From the NCBI GenBank assembly GCA_031406135.1, contig JANOGU010000410.1:1-7861 (forward strand): 7,861 nt of DNA. Direction: 5' to 3'. Source of the stretch: JANOGU01 sp031406135. GTDB lineage: Bacteria; Pseudomonadota; Alphaproteobacteria; Rhodobacterales; Rhodobacteraceae. This document shows positions 1 to 5,913 of the stretch, piece by piece; position 1 is the stretch's first letter; each line of letters starts with the position of its first letter. A model generated the notes under the pieces. It did no database searches. It was not told where the DNA came from and worked only from the letters and a program-made list of their open reading frames with translations. Both the position numbers and the translations under genes were made by a program.

Positions 1-138
1 CATCAGCGTCTTCGACAGCTACGAAACCATCGTCGAGGCGTGCTGCGCCGCCTGGAACCGCTTCGCCAACCAACCCGACATCGTCACGTCAATAACCAGA
101 CGATCCTGGGCAACGGTCACATGATACAGCCGTTGGTA
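1..138 (+). mobile_element. IS630-family insertion sequence, right end (cut by window edge)
   Basis: This stretch holds the last codons of an IS630-type transposase (2-124) and about 12 bp of non-coding end. It stops abruptly at a TA dinucleotide (137-138), where IS6-family transposase sequence begins. IS630/Tc1-mariner elements insert at TA and duplicate it, so the junction fits an IS630 copy inserted inside an IS6 transposase gene. The left end of the element and the other half of the IS6 gene would lie outside the window. The exact boundary is inferred, because the left terminal repeat is not visible. Confidence 0.72.
2..124 (+). CDS. IS630-family transposase, C-terminal end (partial)
   Basis: This is the 3' end of a DDE transposase gene that enters from outside the window. 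It encodes 40 residues in frame 2 and ends in TGA at 122-124. The peptide contains FDSYETIVEACCAAWNRFAN followed by a short threonine/serine-rich tail with ITRRSW. This matches my memory of the C-terminus of IS630-family transposases, which typically have an AWN-F segment and end in a T-R-(T/S)-W motif. None of the catalytic acidic residues is in this piece, so the activity of the element cannot be judged. The gene is on the same strand as the disrupted IS6 transposase that follows. Family assignment rests on this short C-terminal signature only. Confidence 0.72.
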   Translation: MSVFDSYETIVEACCAAWNRFANQPDIVTSITRRSWATVT

Positions 139-418
139 TGAGATCCTACGGGGCCGCCCTGAACGCGTTGGCGCCGCGGATCGGCGGGAGACCGGTCGCT
201 GGCTGAACAATCGGGCAGAGAACTCGCATTTGCTGTTCCGGCGACGAGAGCGGGCGATGCTCAGGTTCCGGCGCACGAAAACCTTGCAGAAGTTCGCCTC
301 GGTCCACGCCTCCGTCTCAAACCACTTCAACCAAGAACGCAGCCTCTCCAGCCGGGACATCTACAAGACCAACCGCGCCGCCGCTCTCGCCGAGTGGCGC
401 GGCCTCTGCGCAGAATAA
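139..418 (+). pseudogene. IS6-family transposase, broken C-terminal fragment with a frameshift
   Basis: The DNA encodes the last third of an IS6-type DDE transposase. The segment SYGAALNAL is read in frame 3 (144-170). The remainder, starting at GAADRRETGRWLNNRAENSH, is read in frame 2 (170-418, stop TAA 416-418). The two pieces join perfectly if one G is restored after 170, so a single-base deletion is likely. The fragment includes the NRAENSH stretch, which carries the family's catalytic glutamate, and the RRRERAMLRFRR and HNHFNQER-like C-terminal segments. The upstream D...D part is missing beyond the IS630 insertion. A full IS6 transposase is about 230-240 residues, and about 92 remain. 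The gene is interrupted, frameshifted and inactive. Confidence 0.85.
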
Positions 419-429
419 GGGACAGTCCC
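419..429. repeat. 11-bp perfect palindrome just after the IS6 transposase stop
   Basis: GGGAC-A-GTCCC is a perfect inverted repeat around a single central base, directly abutting the TAA of the IS6 transposase gene and followed by more C residues. The one-base centre is too small for an RNA loop, so it is not a hairpin terminator. It may be a protein-binding site in the IS end or a chance palindrome. Confidence 0.4.
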
Positions 430-471
430 CCTGCACTACCAGAGACGAGTTCGCATTGGTCTGACAGGACC

Positions 472-870
472 TTCCTGCGTACTGCCCGCGACCTTGCCGG
501 CCTCGTCGCGCGCCATCTCGGCGTAGTACCGGAACACCGGGGCGACATTGGCGATCTCGCCGATCGCCTCGGGATAGGGCTTGCCTATCTCGCGGCTCAT
601 CAGGATCGCTGCGGCGCGGTGGTCGGCCGCTTCGATCCGGCTTGCAAGCTCGTGCAGCGTCTTCGCTCGCGACTTGACATCAAGCCGCCGCCACCCCGCC
701 TGCGCCCGGTTTGCGGCGGCAAGCACCGCGGCCGTCTCTGCGTCCGTGGCCTCGGCGATGCGGCCCACGGGCGCGAGCGTCGCCGGGTCGATCACCGGCC
801 GCGGCGAACCGGACAGCGGCAGGTACTCTGGGCAGATGAAGTAGGCCGGACGGTCGGGGTCGAAGGGCAT
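472..870 (-). pseudogene. NAD(P)-dependent aldehyde dehydrogenase, truncated after ~133 residues by an IS6 end
   Basis: This is the N-terminal part of an aldehyde dehydrogenase. Of the remaining reading frame (144 codons, stop at 436-438), about the first 133 are native and the last ~11 come from insertion-sequence DNA. Visible family features are the early PVIDPAT segment, the AAANRAQAGWRRLDVKSRA stretch, then LMSREIGKPYPEA and FRYYAEMARDEAGKV near residues 91-127. Whole enzymes are about 480-500 residues. The catalytic cysteine and general-base glutamate, and most of the NAD-binding fold, are missing, so the product cannot be active. The start at 870 follows a GAGG about 5 nt upstream and lies 7 bp after the last cupin stop, so the gene is the tail of the operon. 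Polyamine-pathway aldehydes are the natural guess for substrate, given the transporter, but the remaining part cannot show specificity. Confidence 0.88.
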
Positions 871-877
871 CGGGGCC

Positions 878-1225
878 TCAGCGGATCATGTAGACCTTCT
901 TGATCGTCTCGTGCACGGTGCAGACGCCCTTCCAGTCCTGCGGGAAGAAGGCGGCGGTATCGGGGGTGATCTCGATCACCTCGCCGCTGTCGTGGACATA
1001 GGTGCAGCGGCCTTCGAGGAAGTGGCAGAATTCGTCGCGGGTGACGTGGCAGACCCATTTGCCGGGCGTGCAGACCCAGAGCCCGCATTCGCTCTCGCCG
1101 TTCAGGCCCCTGTGGATCACCCGGCCGGAGGTGTGCGAGGCGCCTTCGAGCATGGTCGGGATCACGCCCCAGTCGACGAGGTCGGTCTGGTCCAGCGGGC
1201 GGCGCATCAGGGGGGTTGCGGTCAT
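878..1225 (-). CDS. DUF861/Cupin_3 family protein, third of three tandem copies
   Basis: This is a complete 115-residue single-domain cupin of the DUF861 (Cupin_3, EutQ-like) family. It shares the family core with its two neighbours: GLWVCTPGK (48-56), DEFCHFLEG (64-72), GEVIEITP (81-88) and a tryptophan-containing end (W98) followed by VHETI. The glutamate and glycine of cupin motif 1 (E65, G72) and one histidine (H60) are present. The other motif-1 histidine position is V58, and the motif-2 histidine position is F93, so a classic three-His/one-Glu metal site is not formed. The start follows an AGGAG with 5 nt spacing, and the gap to the previous cupin is 8 bp. It is most similar to the copy at 1572-1937. 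A small-molecule binding or accessory role linked to amine catabolism is inferred. Confidence 0.87.
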   Translation of the reverse strand: MTATPLMRRPLDQTDLVDWGVIPTMLEGASHTSGRVIHRGLNGESECGLWVCTPGKWVCHVTRDEFCHFLEGRCTYVHDSGEVIEITPDTAAFFPQDWKGVCTVHETIKKVYMIR

Positions 1226-1233
1226 CTCGGCTC

Positions 1234-1575
1234 CTAGCGGCTCATGAAGGCCTTGGTGGCGGTTTCAGTGACGATGCAGGTGCCGCTCCAGCCGGCGCGG
1301 AAGAAGAGCGCTGCACCGGGGGCGATGGCGATCTCCTGCCCGTCGTCGGCGATGTAGCGGCCCTGTCCGGAGAGGAAGATGCAGAATTCGTCCGCGGCGA
1401 TGGTCACCCGCCGCTTGCCCGGCGTGCAGGACCACAAGCCGCATTCGCTCGACCCGTCGGGATTGGCGTGCAGCACCTTGCCGGACAGATGCGGGGCGCC
1501 TTCGAGGATGTTCTTGCTCGGGCCCCAGTCGTCGAGCATCACGCGGGCGGCGTCGGGCCAGTTCGGAGTGGTCAT
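1234..1575 (-). CDS. DUF861/Cupin_3 family protein, second and most divergent of three tandem copies
   Basis: This is a complete 113-residue cupin. The ATG at 1573-1575 overlaps the stop of the preceding cupin as ATGA, and a GGGAG lies 8 nt upstream of it; the open frame extends further upstream but only inside the neighbouring gene. It keeps the family core: GLWSCTPGK (47-54), DEFCIFLSG (62-70) and the E-x6-G pair (E63, G70). It differs from both siblings in having isoleucine where they have histidine after DEFC, and EIAIAP in place of EVIEITP. Both motif-1 histidine positions and the motif-2 histidine position (phenylalanine) are substituted, so no standard metal centre is expected. The divergence suggests a role separate from the other two, such as a different ligand or a hetero-oligomer partner. 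Its biochemical function is unknown. Confidence 0.87.
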   Translation of the reverse strand: MTTPNWPDAARVMLDDWGPSKNILEGAPHLSGKVLHANPDGSSECGLWSCTPGKRRVTIAADEFCIFLSGQGRYIADDGQEIAIAPGAALFFRAGWSGTCIVTETATKAFMSR

Positions 1576-1937
1576 GTGCCGGGCTCCCTGTCGGTGAGAT
1601 AGTAGGTGTTGCGGATCGTCTCGTGCACCTCGCATTCGCCGGCCCAGCCTGCCTCGAAGAATACCACCGTTCCGGGAGTGATCTCGATGACTTCGCCCGT
1701 GTCGCGGCGGTAGGTCGCCCGGCCCGCGACGAAATGGCAGAACTCGTCGCGCGGGATCGACAGCCGCCAGCGGCCGGGCGTGCAGACCCAGATGCCAATC
1801 TCGGGCCGGTTCTGCGACCCCTTGTGGACGAGCCTCCCGGTGGAATGCGAGCCACCCGAAATCAGATCGGGCTGCGGCCCCCAATCCACCAGATCCGATC
1901 TGGTCGAGGCCTGTGCCAGGTGCGGGGCCGAGCTCAT
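1572..1937 (-). CDS. DUF861/Cupin_3 family protein, first of three tandem copies
   Basis: This is a complete 121-residue cupin. The ATG at 1935-1937 overlaps the glycosyltransferase TGA as ATGA, and no strong ribosome-binding site precedes it, so translational coupling to the upstream gene is likely. Core segments are GIWVCTPGR (48-56), DEFCHFVAG (64-72), GEVIEITPGT (81-90) and W98 with VHETI (104-108). E65 and G72 of cupin motif 1 remain, but the motif-1 histidine positions are R58 and S60, and the motif-2 histidine position is F93. The classical metal centre is therefore absent, which is common in DUF861 proteins. The C-terminal half is strikingly close to the copy at 878-1225, pointing to duplication. 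A possible role is binding or processing of the compound imported by the linked transporter; this is inference from context. Confidence 0.87.
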   Translation of the reverse strand: MSSAPHLAQASTRSDLVDWGPQPDLISGGSHSTGRLVHKGSQNRPEIGIWVCTPGRWRLSIPRDEFCHFVAGRATYRRDTGEVIEITPGTVVFFEAGWAGECEVHETIRNTYYLTDREPGT

Positions 1938-3211
1938 TTCAGGAGACCTGCAAGAAGCCCTGCCGCCTTCGTCGGGCCATTCTGGCCTTGCATGTGCTTC
2001 GACGTGGCCGCCAGCTTTGCCGCCATCGCCTTGTCTGTCAGGCAGGCCTCGAGCTTGGCCAGAAGCTCGGCCTCGGTCCACTTGTAGCGATCGAGCTTGA
2101 AGCCGTGGCCGGTTTCCTGAACCCGCGTCGCGTTGTCATGCCCGTCCCAGACATAGGGCATGATGATCGCGGGCTTGGCGAAATAGAGGCACTCCGTGAA
2201 GGAGTTGTTGCCGCCATGATGGATGACCGCATCGACCTGCGGGATGACCGACGGCTGCGGGAACCAGTTCGAGACGTGGACATTGCCCGGCAGGTCCTTG
2301 TACTCGGCCGCATAGTCCCCGATGTTCACCAGCGCACGGAAGCGCGAGTTGCCGATGGCGGCGATGATGCGCTTGAGAAGCTCGGTATCGCCGGCGCCGA
2401 GCGAGCCGAAGGAGACGTAGATCAGCGGCCCGTCGTTGTTCCTGGCGAAGGCCGGAACCTCGTAGGGCACCTCCTTGCGTACGCAGCCTTCGAGATACTG
2501 GAACTGCCCCGGGTCGAGCGGGTGCTTTCGGGTGAACTTCACCGACTCGGGGTAGAGCAGGAGGTTGAGGAAGGGCGAGGCTTCGAAGAACTGGCCGACC
2601 GGATAGTGCGCCTCGCCGTTCGCCGCGAGGAAGGCGTTGAAGTCGTCGTGGATCGGCCCGATCACCGCGTTGAAGCGGTCGCGATAGGCTTGGTGGGCGG
2701 CGAAATCCTTTTCGGCACAGCCCGACAGGTGCGGCGGAATGCCTTCGTCCTCGATCTCGTTCTCCGAGCAGGAGATCACGCGCACCCAGGGCACGCCGTA
2801 CTGCTTGATCGCCGGGAACAGGATGACGTTGTCCACGGCGATGACGTCTGGCTTCACCCGCGCCAGCACGCCCGGCAGGTCCTTCTGCGCCCATTTTGCG
2901 CTGTCGACGATCGCAGTCCAGCAATCCTTCACGTAGTTATCGATCTGCTCATAAGGCGACTTACGGAAATTCGGGATGTGACCGTTGATGAAATCCTCCC
3001 AGAACTTCGCCATCTGCTCGGGCGGCATGGGCTCGGACAGCGCGACGGGATGGGACTCGAATCCGTATCCTTCGTATACCGGCACGAAGCCGGGGTCCGA
3101 CAGGAACACAGCCTTGTGGCCAAGGGCCTGCACGGCCTGGGCGATGCCGACCGAGTTCAGCGCCGGGCCGAAGGCCGCTTCGGGGAAGAAGGCGAAGGTC
3201 TTCTGGGCCAT
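1934..3211 (-). CDS. GT1 / MGT-type glycosyltransferase-fold protein
   Basis: This 425-residue protein has the two-domain GT-B layout of family GT1 (UDP-glucuronosyl/macrolide glycosyltransferase-like), cytosolic, with no signal peptide. The C-terminal nucleotide-sugar domain is clear: VSFGSLG (266-272), NWFPQP (315-320), IHHGGNNSFTE (330-340), and P352 followed by DGHDNA (356-361), matching the W-PQ, HGG-S-E and D-x-NA parts of the family signature. In the N-terminal domain the position of the usual GHxNP catalytic histidine reads FGPALN (14-19), so that histidine appears to be missing. The start is fixed by AGGGAG at 3218-3223, 6 nt before the ATG; a TTG six codons earlier overlaps the ATPase stop but has no such site. 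It lies 14 bp after potA and overlaps the first cupin by 4 bp. The acceptor is unknown, and it could instead be a non-catalytic sugar-nucleotide-binding protein. Confidence 0.88.
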   Translation of the reverse strand: MAQKTFAFFPEAAFGPALNSVGIAQAVQALGHKAVFLSDPGFVPVYEGYGFESHPVALSEPMPPEQMAKFWEDFINGHIPNFRKSPYEQIDNYVKDCWTAIVDSAKWAQKDLPGVLARVKPDVIAVDNVILFPAIKQYGVPWVRVISCSENEIEDEGIPPHLSGCAEKDFAAHQAYRDRFNAVIGPIHDDFNAFLAANGEAHYPVGQFFEASPFLNLLLYPESVKFTRKHPLDPGQFQYLEGCVRKEVPYEVPAFARNNDGPLIYVSFGSLGAGDTELLKRIIAAIGNSRFRALVNIGDYAAEYKDLPGNVHVSNWFPQPSVIPQVDAVIHHGGNNSFTECLYFAKPAIIMPYVWDGHDNATRVQETGHGFKLDRYKWTEAELLAKLEACLTDKAMAAKLAATSKHMQGQNGPTKAAGLLAGLLK

Positions 3212-3217
3212 GGATAG

Positions 3218-3223
3218 CTCCCT
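3218..3223 (-). promoter_or_regulatory. ribosome-binding site that sets the glycosyltransferase start
   Basis: AGGGAG, 6 nt upstream of the ATG at 3209-3211, is a good Shine-Dalgarno sequence. It lies inside the short gap after the ATPase stop codon and favours this ATG over the in-frame TTG at 3227-3229. Confidence 0.7.
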
Positions 3224-3225
3224 TC

Positions 3226-4209
3226 TCAATTCGCGAATGTTCGGACATCGGCCGCGTTCCAGCCGAGCGTGACAACATCGCCCTCAGCGACCGGGCGGCG
3301 GTCCGCGGCATCTGCCGTGACCCGCACCACGAGCGCGAGCGGCGCGATCGGGGTTTGGACGTGAAGCATCAGGTCGAGCCCGTGGTAGGCCCGCGCGACC
3401 ACGCGGCCGGCGACTGTGCGGTCGGCTGAAGAAGGGAAGACCGCGATGCGCTCGGGGCGGATCGCGAGCGTTCGCCCCCCCTCGTCGATGAAGTTCATCA
3501 GGCCGATGAAGTCAGCTGCGTAGCGGCTCGACGGGGCCTCATAAAGCTCGTGCGGCGTGCCCACCTGCTCGATGCGGCCGTCCCGCAGGATCGCGATGCG
3601 GTCGGCCATGACCAGTGCTTCCTCCTGATCGTGCGTCACCACAATAAAGGTGATCCCGACCTCGTGCTGCAACCGTTTCAGTTCCAGTTGCATCGCTGCC
3701 CGAAGCTTCTTGTCCAGTGCGCTCAAGGGCTCGTCCAAAAGCAGAAGCCTCGGTCGCTTCACGAGAGCCCGCGCCAGGGCCACGCGCTGCTTCTGGCCGC
3801 CCGAAAGCTGATCGGGCTTGCGCCCGGCTAGCGCCGCCAACTCTGTGGTCTCCAGAATCTCGCCGACGCGGGCATTGATCTCAGACTTTGGCAGGCGCTC
3901 CATTTCCAGCCCGTAGGAAATGTTGCCGTGAACGGTCATGTGCGGGAAGAGCGCGTAGGACTGGAACATCAGGTTTACCGGGCGGCGGTTCGGCGGCACC
4001 TGGCTGATATCGGCGCCGTCGAGGCGGATCGCGCCCTCCTCGGGCACCTCGAACCCGGCCAGCATCCTCAGAAGCGTGGTCTTTCCCGACCCAGAAGCGC
4101 CCAGAAGCGCGAAGAACTCGTTCTCGCGAATGTCGAGCGTCAGCCGGTCCAGCGCGATCACCGTCCCAAAACGCTTGGTCACGCCCTCGATGTTCAGAAG
4201 GGCGCTCAC
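3226..4209 (-). CDS. potA: PotA-like ABC transporter ATP-binding protein
   Basis: This is a 327-residue ATPase energising the importer at the cytoplasmic face of the membrane. All catalytic motifs are intact: Walker A GASGSGKTT (37-45), Q-loop with Q83, in FQSYALFPH, signature LSGGQ (135-139), Walker B LLLLDEP (155-161), D-loop SALD (163-166) and H-loop histidine H193, in THDQEEA. A C-terminal TOBE-like regulatory domain follows from about residue 245, beginning LAIRPERI. Length and the FQSYALFPHMTV / QEEALVMADRI signatures are typical of the PotA/spermidine-putrescine branch (CUT1-like ATPases with TOBE). The ATG overlaps the potC-like stop as ATGA. The gene symbol reflects family membership; related importers of opines, 2-aminoethylphosphonate or iron use very similar ATPases. 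Confidence 0.93.
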   Translation of the reverse strand: MSALLNIEGVTKRFGTVIALDRLTLDIRENEFFALLGASGSGKTTLLRMLAGFEVPEEGAIRLDGADISQVPPNRRPVNLMFQSYALFPHMTVHGNISYGLEMERLPKSEINARVGEILETTELAALAGRKPDQLSGGQKQRVALARALVKRPRLLLLDEPLSALDKKLRAAMQLELKRLQHEVGITFIVVTHDQEEALVMADRIAILRDGRIEQVGTPHELYEAPSSRYAADFIGLMNFIDEGGRTLAIRPERIAVFPSSADRTVAGRVVARAYHGLDLMLHVQTPIAPLALVVRVTADAADRRPVAEGDVVTLGWNAADVRTFAN

Positions 4210-5000
4210 GGAGCGACTATCCCGCGATTGAGTCTATGCGCAAGCGTCACGGCCGCGACCGATACCAGAATGACGACCACAGCCAAAGCATTGACCTCCG
4301 GCGTCACGCCGAAACGGATCATCGCGTAGATCTGCATGGGAAGCGTTGTTGAATCCCGCCCGGCTCCGGCCGTGAAGAAGGCGATGATGAACTCATCGAC
4401 CGACAGAGTGAACGCCAGGAGCGCGCCCGCGATGACAGCGGGCAGGATCAGCGGAAGCGTAACACGGCGGAACGTGATGACGGCCCCGCCCCCAAGGTCG
4501 CGCGAAGCTTCGGTCACCGACCAATCGAAGGTTTTCAGCCGTGCGCGGACAACAGCCGAAACGAAGGCCAGGTTGAATACCACATGGCTGACGATAATCG
4601 TGTGAAGGCCCATCGGCACGTTGAGAAGCGAGAAGAACGACAGAAGCGCGATGGCGAGCACGATGTCCGGGATGATCATCGGCGCGAAGACCAGCGCCTC
4701 AATGGCCCCGCCCTTCCTCGCCCGCGTCTCAATCCCCAGCGCCAGCGACGTGCCAAGCACGGTCGCGATCAATGTCGAGACGAGTCCGACAAACAGCGTG
4801 TTCCAGGCCGCGCCTAGGATTTCGGCATTGCCGAGAAGTGCGGTGTACCACTTCGTCGAAAAACCGGTCCAGGCCGTGGGAAGGCCGCCTTCGTTGAACG
4901 AGAGCGCTGCAAGGACGGCAATCGGAATGTATAGGAAGGCGAAGACCAGCGCGAGGTGAATGCCCAGCGCCCGGCGCACGCCCAGCGAGCGCTCAGCCAT
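4206..5000 (-). CDS. potC: PotC-like ABC transporter permease
   Basis: This inner-membrane permease of the BPD-transport type forms the translocation pore with the PotB-like protein. About six hydrophobic segments are visible: LALVFAFLYIPIAVLAALSF near the N-terminus, then TLFVGLVSTLIATVLG, ALVFAPMIIPDIVLAIALLSFF, HTIIVSHVVFNLAFVSAVV, LPAVIAGALLAFTLSV and ALAVVVILVSVAAVTLA. The cytoplasmic EAA loop EASRDLGGGAVITFRR, which docks onto the ATPase, precedes the fifth. I chose the ATG at 4998-5000 (264 residues), which overlaps the potB-like gene by 8 bp; an in-frame GTG at 5007-5009 would add three residues and cannot be excluded. The 3' end overlaps potA by 4 bp. The two-permease arrangement is typical of polyamine-type importers; the exact substrate is not shown by the permease. 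Confidence 0.91.
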   Translation of the reverse strand: MAERSLGVRRALGIHLALVFAFLYIPIAVLAALSFNEGGLPTAWTGFSTKWYTALLGNAEILGAAWNTLFVGLVSTLIATVLGTSLALGIETRARKGGAIEALVFAPMIIPDIVLAIALLSFFSLLNVPMGLHTIIVSHVVFNLAFVSAVVRARLKTFDWSVTEASRDLGGGAVITFRRVTLPLILPAVIAGALLAFTLSVDEFIIAFFTAGAGRDSTTLPMQIYAMIRFGVTPEVNALAVVVILVSVAAVTLAHRLNRGIVAP

Positions 5001-5859
5001 CGGCTGCACCCCGAGCCTGCCCCGATCCGCGCTCGGTTGCCCTGGCCTGCACTGTCAGAAGCACCATCATGATGGCAATCAGCGCCATCGACAGCGCTGC
5101 TCCGAAAGGCCAGTCGTTCGCGGTCAGGAACTGTGCGTAGACGAGGTTTCCGATCATCTGGAACTTGCCCCCGCCGAGAAGCGCAGGGGTGATGAAGTTG
5201 CCAATGGAAAGAACGAACACAAAGACCGCCCCTGCGGCCACGCCGTGCAGCGTCACGGGCAGGATTACCCGCCGGAATGTAGTGAAGGCCCCGGCGCCAA
5301 GATCGCGCGAGGCTTCCGCAAGCTCGGGGTTCAGGCGCGACAGGGGGGCGTAGCAGGCCAGAATGACGAAGGGCATGTAGTTGTAGACAAGCCCGGCGAT
5401 TACCGCGCCCTCGGTATAGAGGAGGGACGGCGGCTCGCCTTCGTAGCCGAACATCCGCAGCCCCTGCGTCACGAGCCCTTCGCGGTTCAGAAGAACGATC
5501 CATGCGTAGGTGCGGATCAGGTAGTTGGACCAGAACGGCAGCACGGCCAGGAACAGTAGCATGGGTTGACGGTTCCGCGGCGCGGCGGTGATCGCGTAGG
5601 CCGCGCCATAGCCGATGACGACGGCGATTGCCGTGGCTATCCCCGCTACCCGCGCCGAGGTCAGGAAGATGCCCGCATAGAGCGGATCGAACAGCAGCGC
5701 GAAGTTTTCCAACGTGAAAGAATACTCGATCCCGCCGTAGGTCCCCCGCCGGAAGAACCCCAGCGCCAAGATAAGCGCACAAGGCACGACCATCAGGGCC
5801 GTCAGCCATGCCAGCGCGGGGGCCATCAGTGCGGTCGAACGGGTGCTATGCGGGGTCAC
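4993..5859 (-). CDS. potB: PotB-like ABC transporter permease
   Basis: This is a 288-residue inner-membrane permease, partner of the PotC-like protein. A first hydrophobic segment (about 11-35) is followed by a periplasmic stretch containing YSFTLENFALLFDPLY, as is usual in PotB/PotH proteins. Further membrane segments lie at about 68-92, 100-124, 150-171, 203-225 and 252-272. The conserved EAA loop EASRDLGAGAFTTFRRVILP spans 182-201 and closely mirrors that of the PotC-like permease. LPFWSNYLIRTYAW (107-120) is a hallmark of the PotB branch. The gene begins 54 bp after potD, the only sizeable gap in the operon, and that gap carries a hairpin. The C-terminal tail (RATERGSGQARGAADG) is hydrophilic and overlaps the next start. 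Confidence 0.91.
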   Translation of the reverse strand: MTPHSTRSTALMAPALAWLTALMVVPCALILALGFFRRGTYGGIEYSFTLENFALLFDPLYAGIFLTSARVAGIATAIAVVIGYGAAYAITAAPRNRQPMLLFLAVLPFWSNYLIRTYAWIVLLNREGLVTQGLRMFGYEGEPPSLLYTEGAVIAGLVYNYMPFVILACYAPLSRLNPELAEASRDLGAGAFTTFRRVILPVTLHGVAAGAVFVFVLSIGNFITPALLGGGKFQMIGNLVYAQFLTANDWPFGAALSMALIAIMMVLLTVQARATERGSGQARGAADG

Positions 5860-5882
5860 CTGTGGGCGGCCCGGATTGGGTG

Positions 5883-5904
5883 GGGCGGACCGGTGGATCC
5901 GCCC
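5883..5904 (-). promoter_or_regulatory. hairpin in the potD-potB intergenic gap
   Basis: GGGCGGA and TCCGCCC (7 bp, perfect) enclose an 8-nt loop. It lies just downstream of the potD stop within the operon transcript. No U-run follows, so full rho-independent termination is unlikely. Stable hairpins between a binding-protein gene and its permease genes commonly protect the upstream mRNA and lower downstream expression, and that role is inferred here. Confidence 0.6.
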
Positions 5905-5913
5905 TCTCCCACG

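Larger units (their letters stand above)
139..471 (+). mobile_element. IS6-family insertion sequence, right part including its end
   Basis: This region carries the 3' part of an IS6 (IS26-like) transposase gene (to 418) plus about 50 bp of non-coding right end. Aldehyde dehydrogenase homology on the opposite strand stops at about 472, which places the outer end of the element near 471. Read inward from that side, the end begins GGTCCTGT, which resembles the GG-N-(N)CTGT start of IS6-family terminal repeats. The 5' portion of the element has been separated by the IS630 insertion at about 137. The partner terminal repeat is not in the window, so the end is placed from the homology break rather than from a matched repeat. 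Confidence 0.66.

Noticed and set aside
394..903. Plus-strand open frame opposite the aldehyde dehydrogenase fragment
   Set aside because: It starts inside the IS6 transposase and runs antisense through clear aldehyde dehydrogenase coding sequence; the composition is that of a shadow frame.
1913..3217. Long plus-strand open frame of 434 codons
   Set aside because: It lies antisense to the glycosyltransferase gene, has the Arg/Val/Glu-rich composition typical of a shadow frame in GC-rich DNA, and shows no domain or ribosome-binding site.
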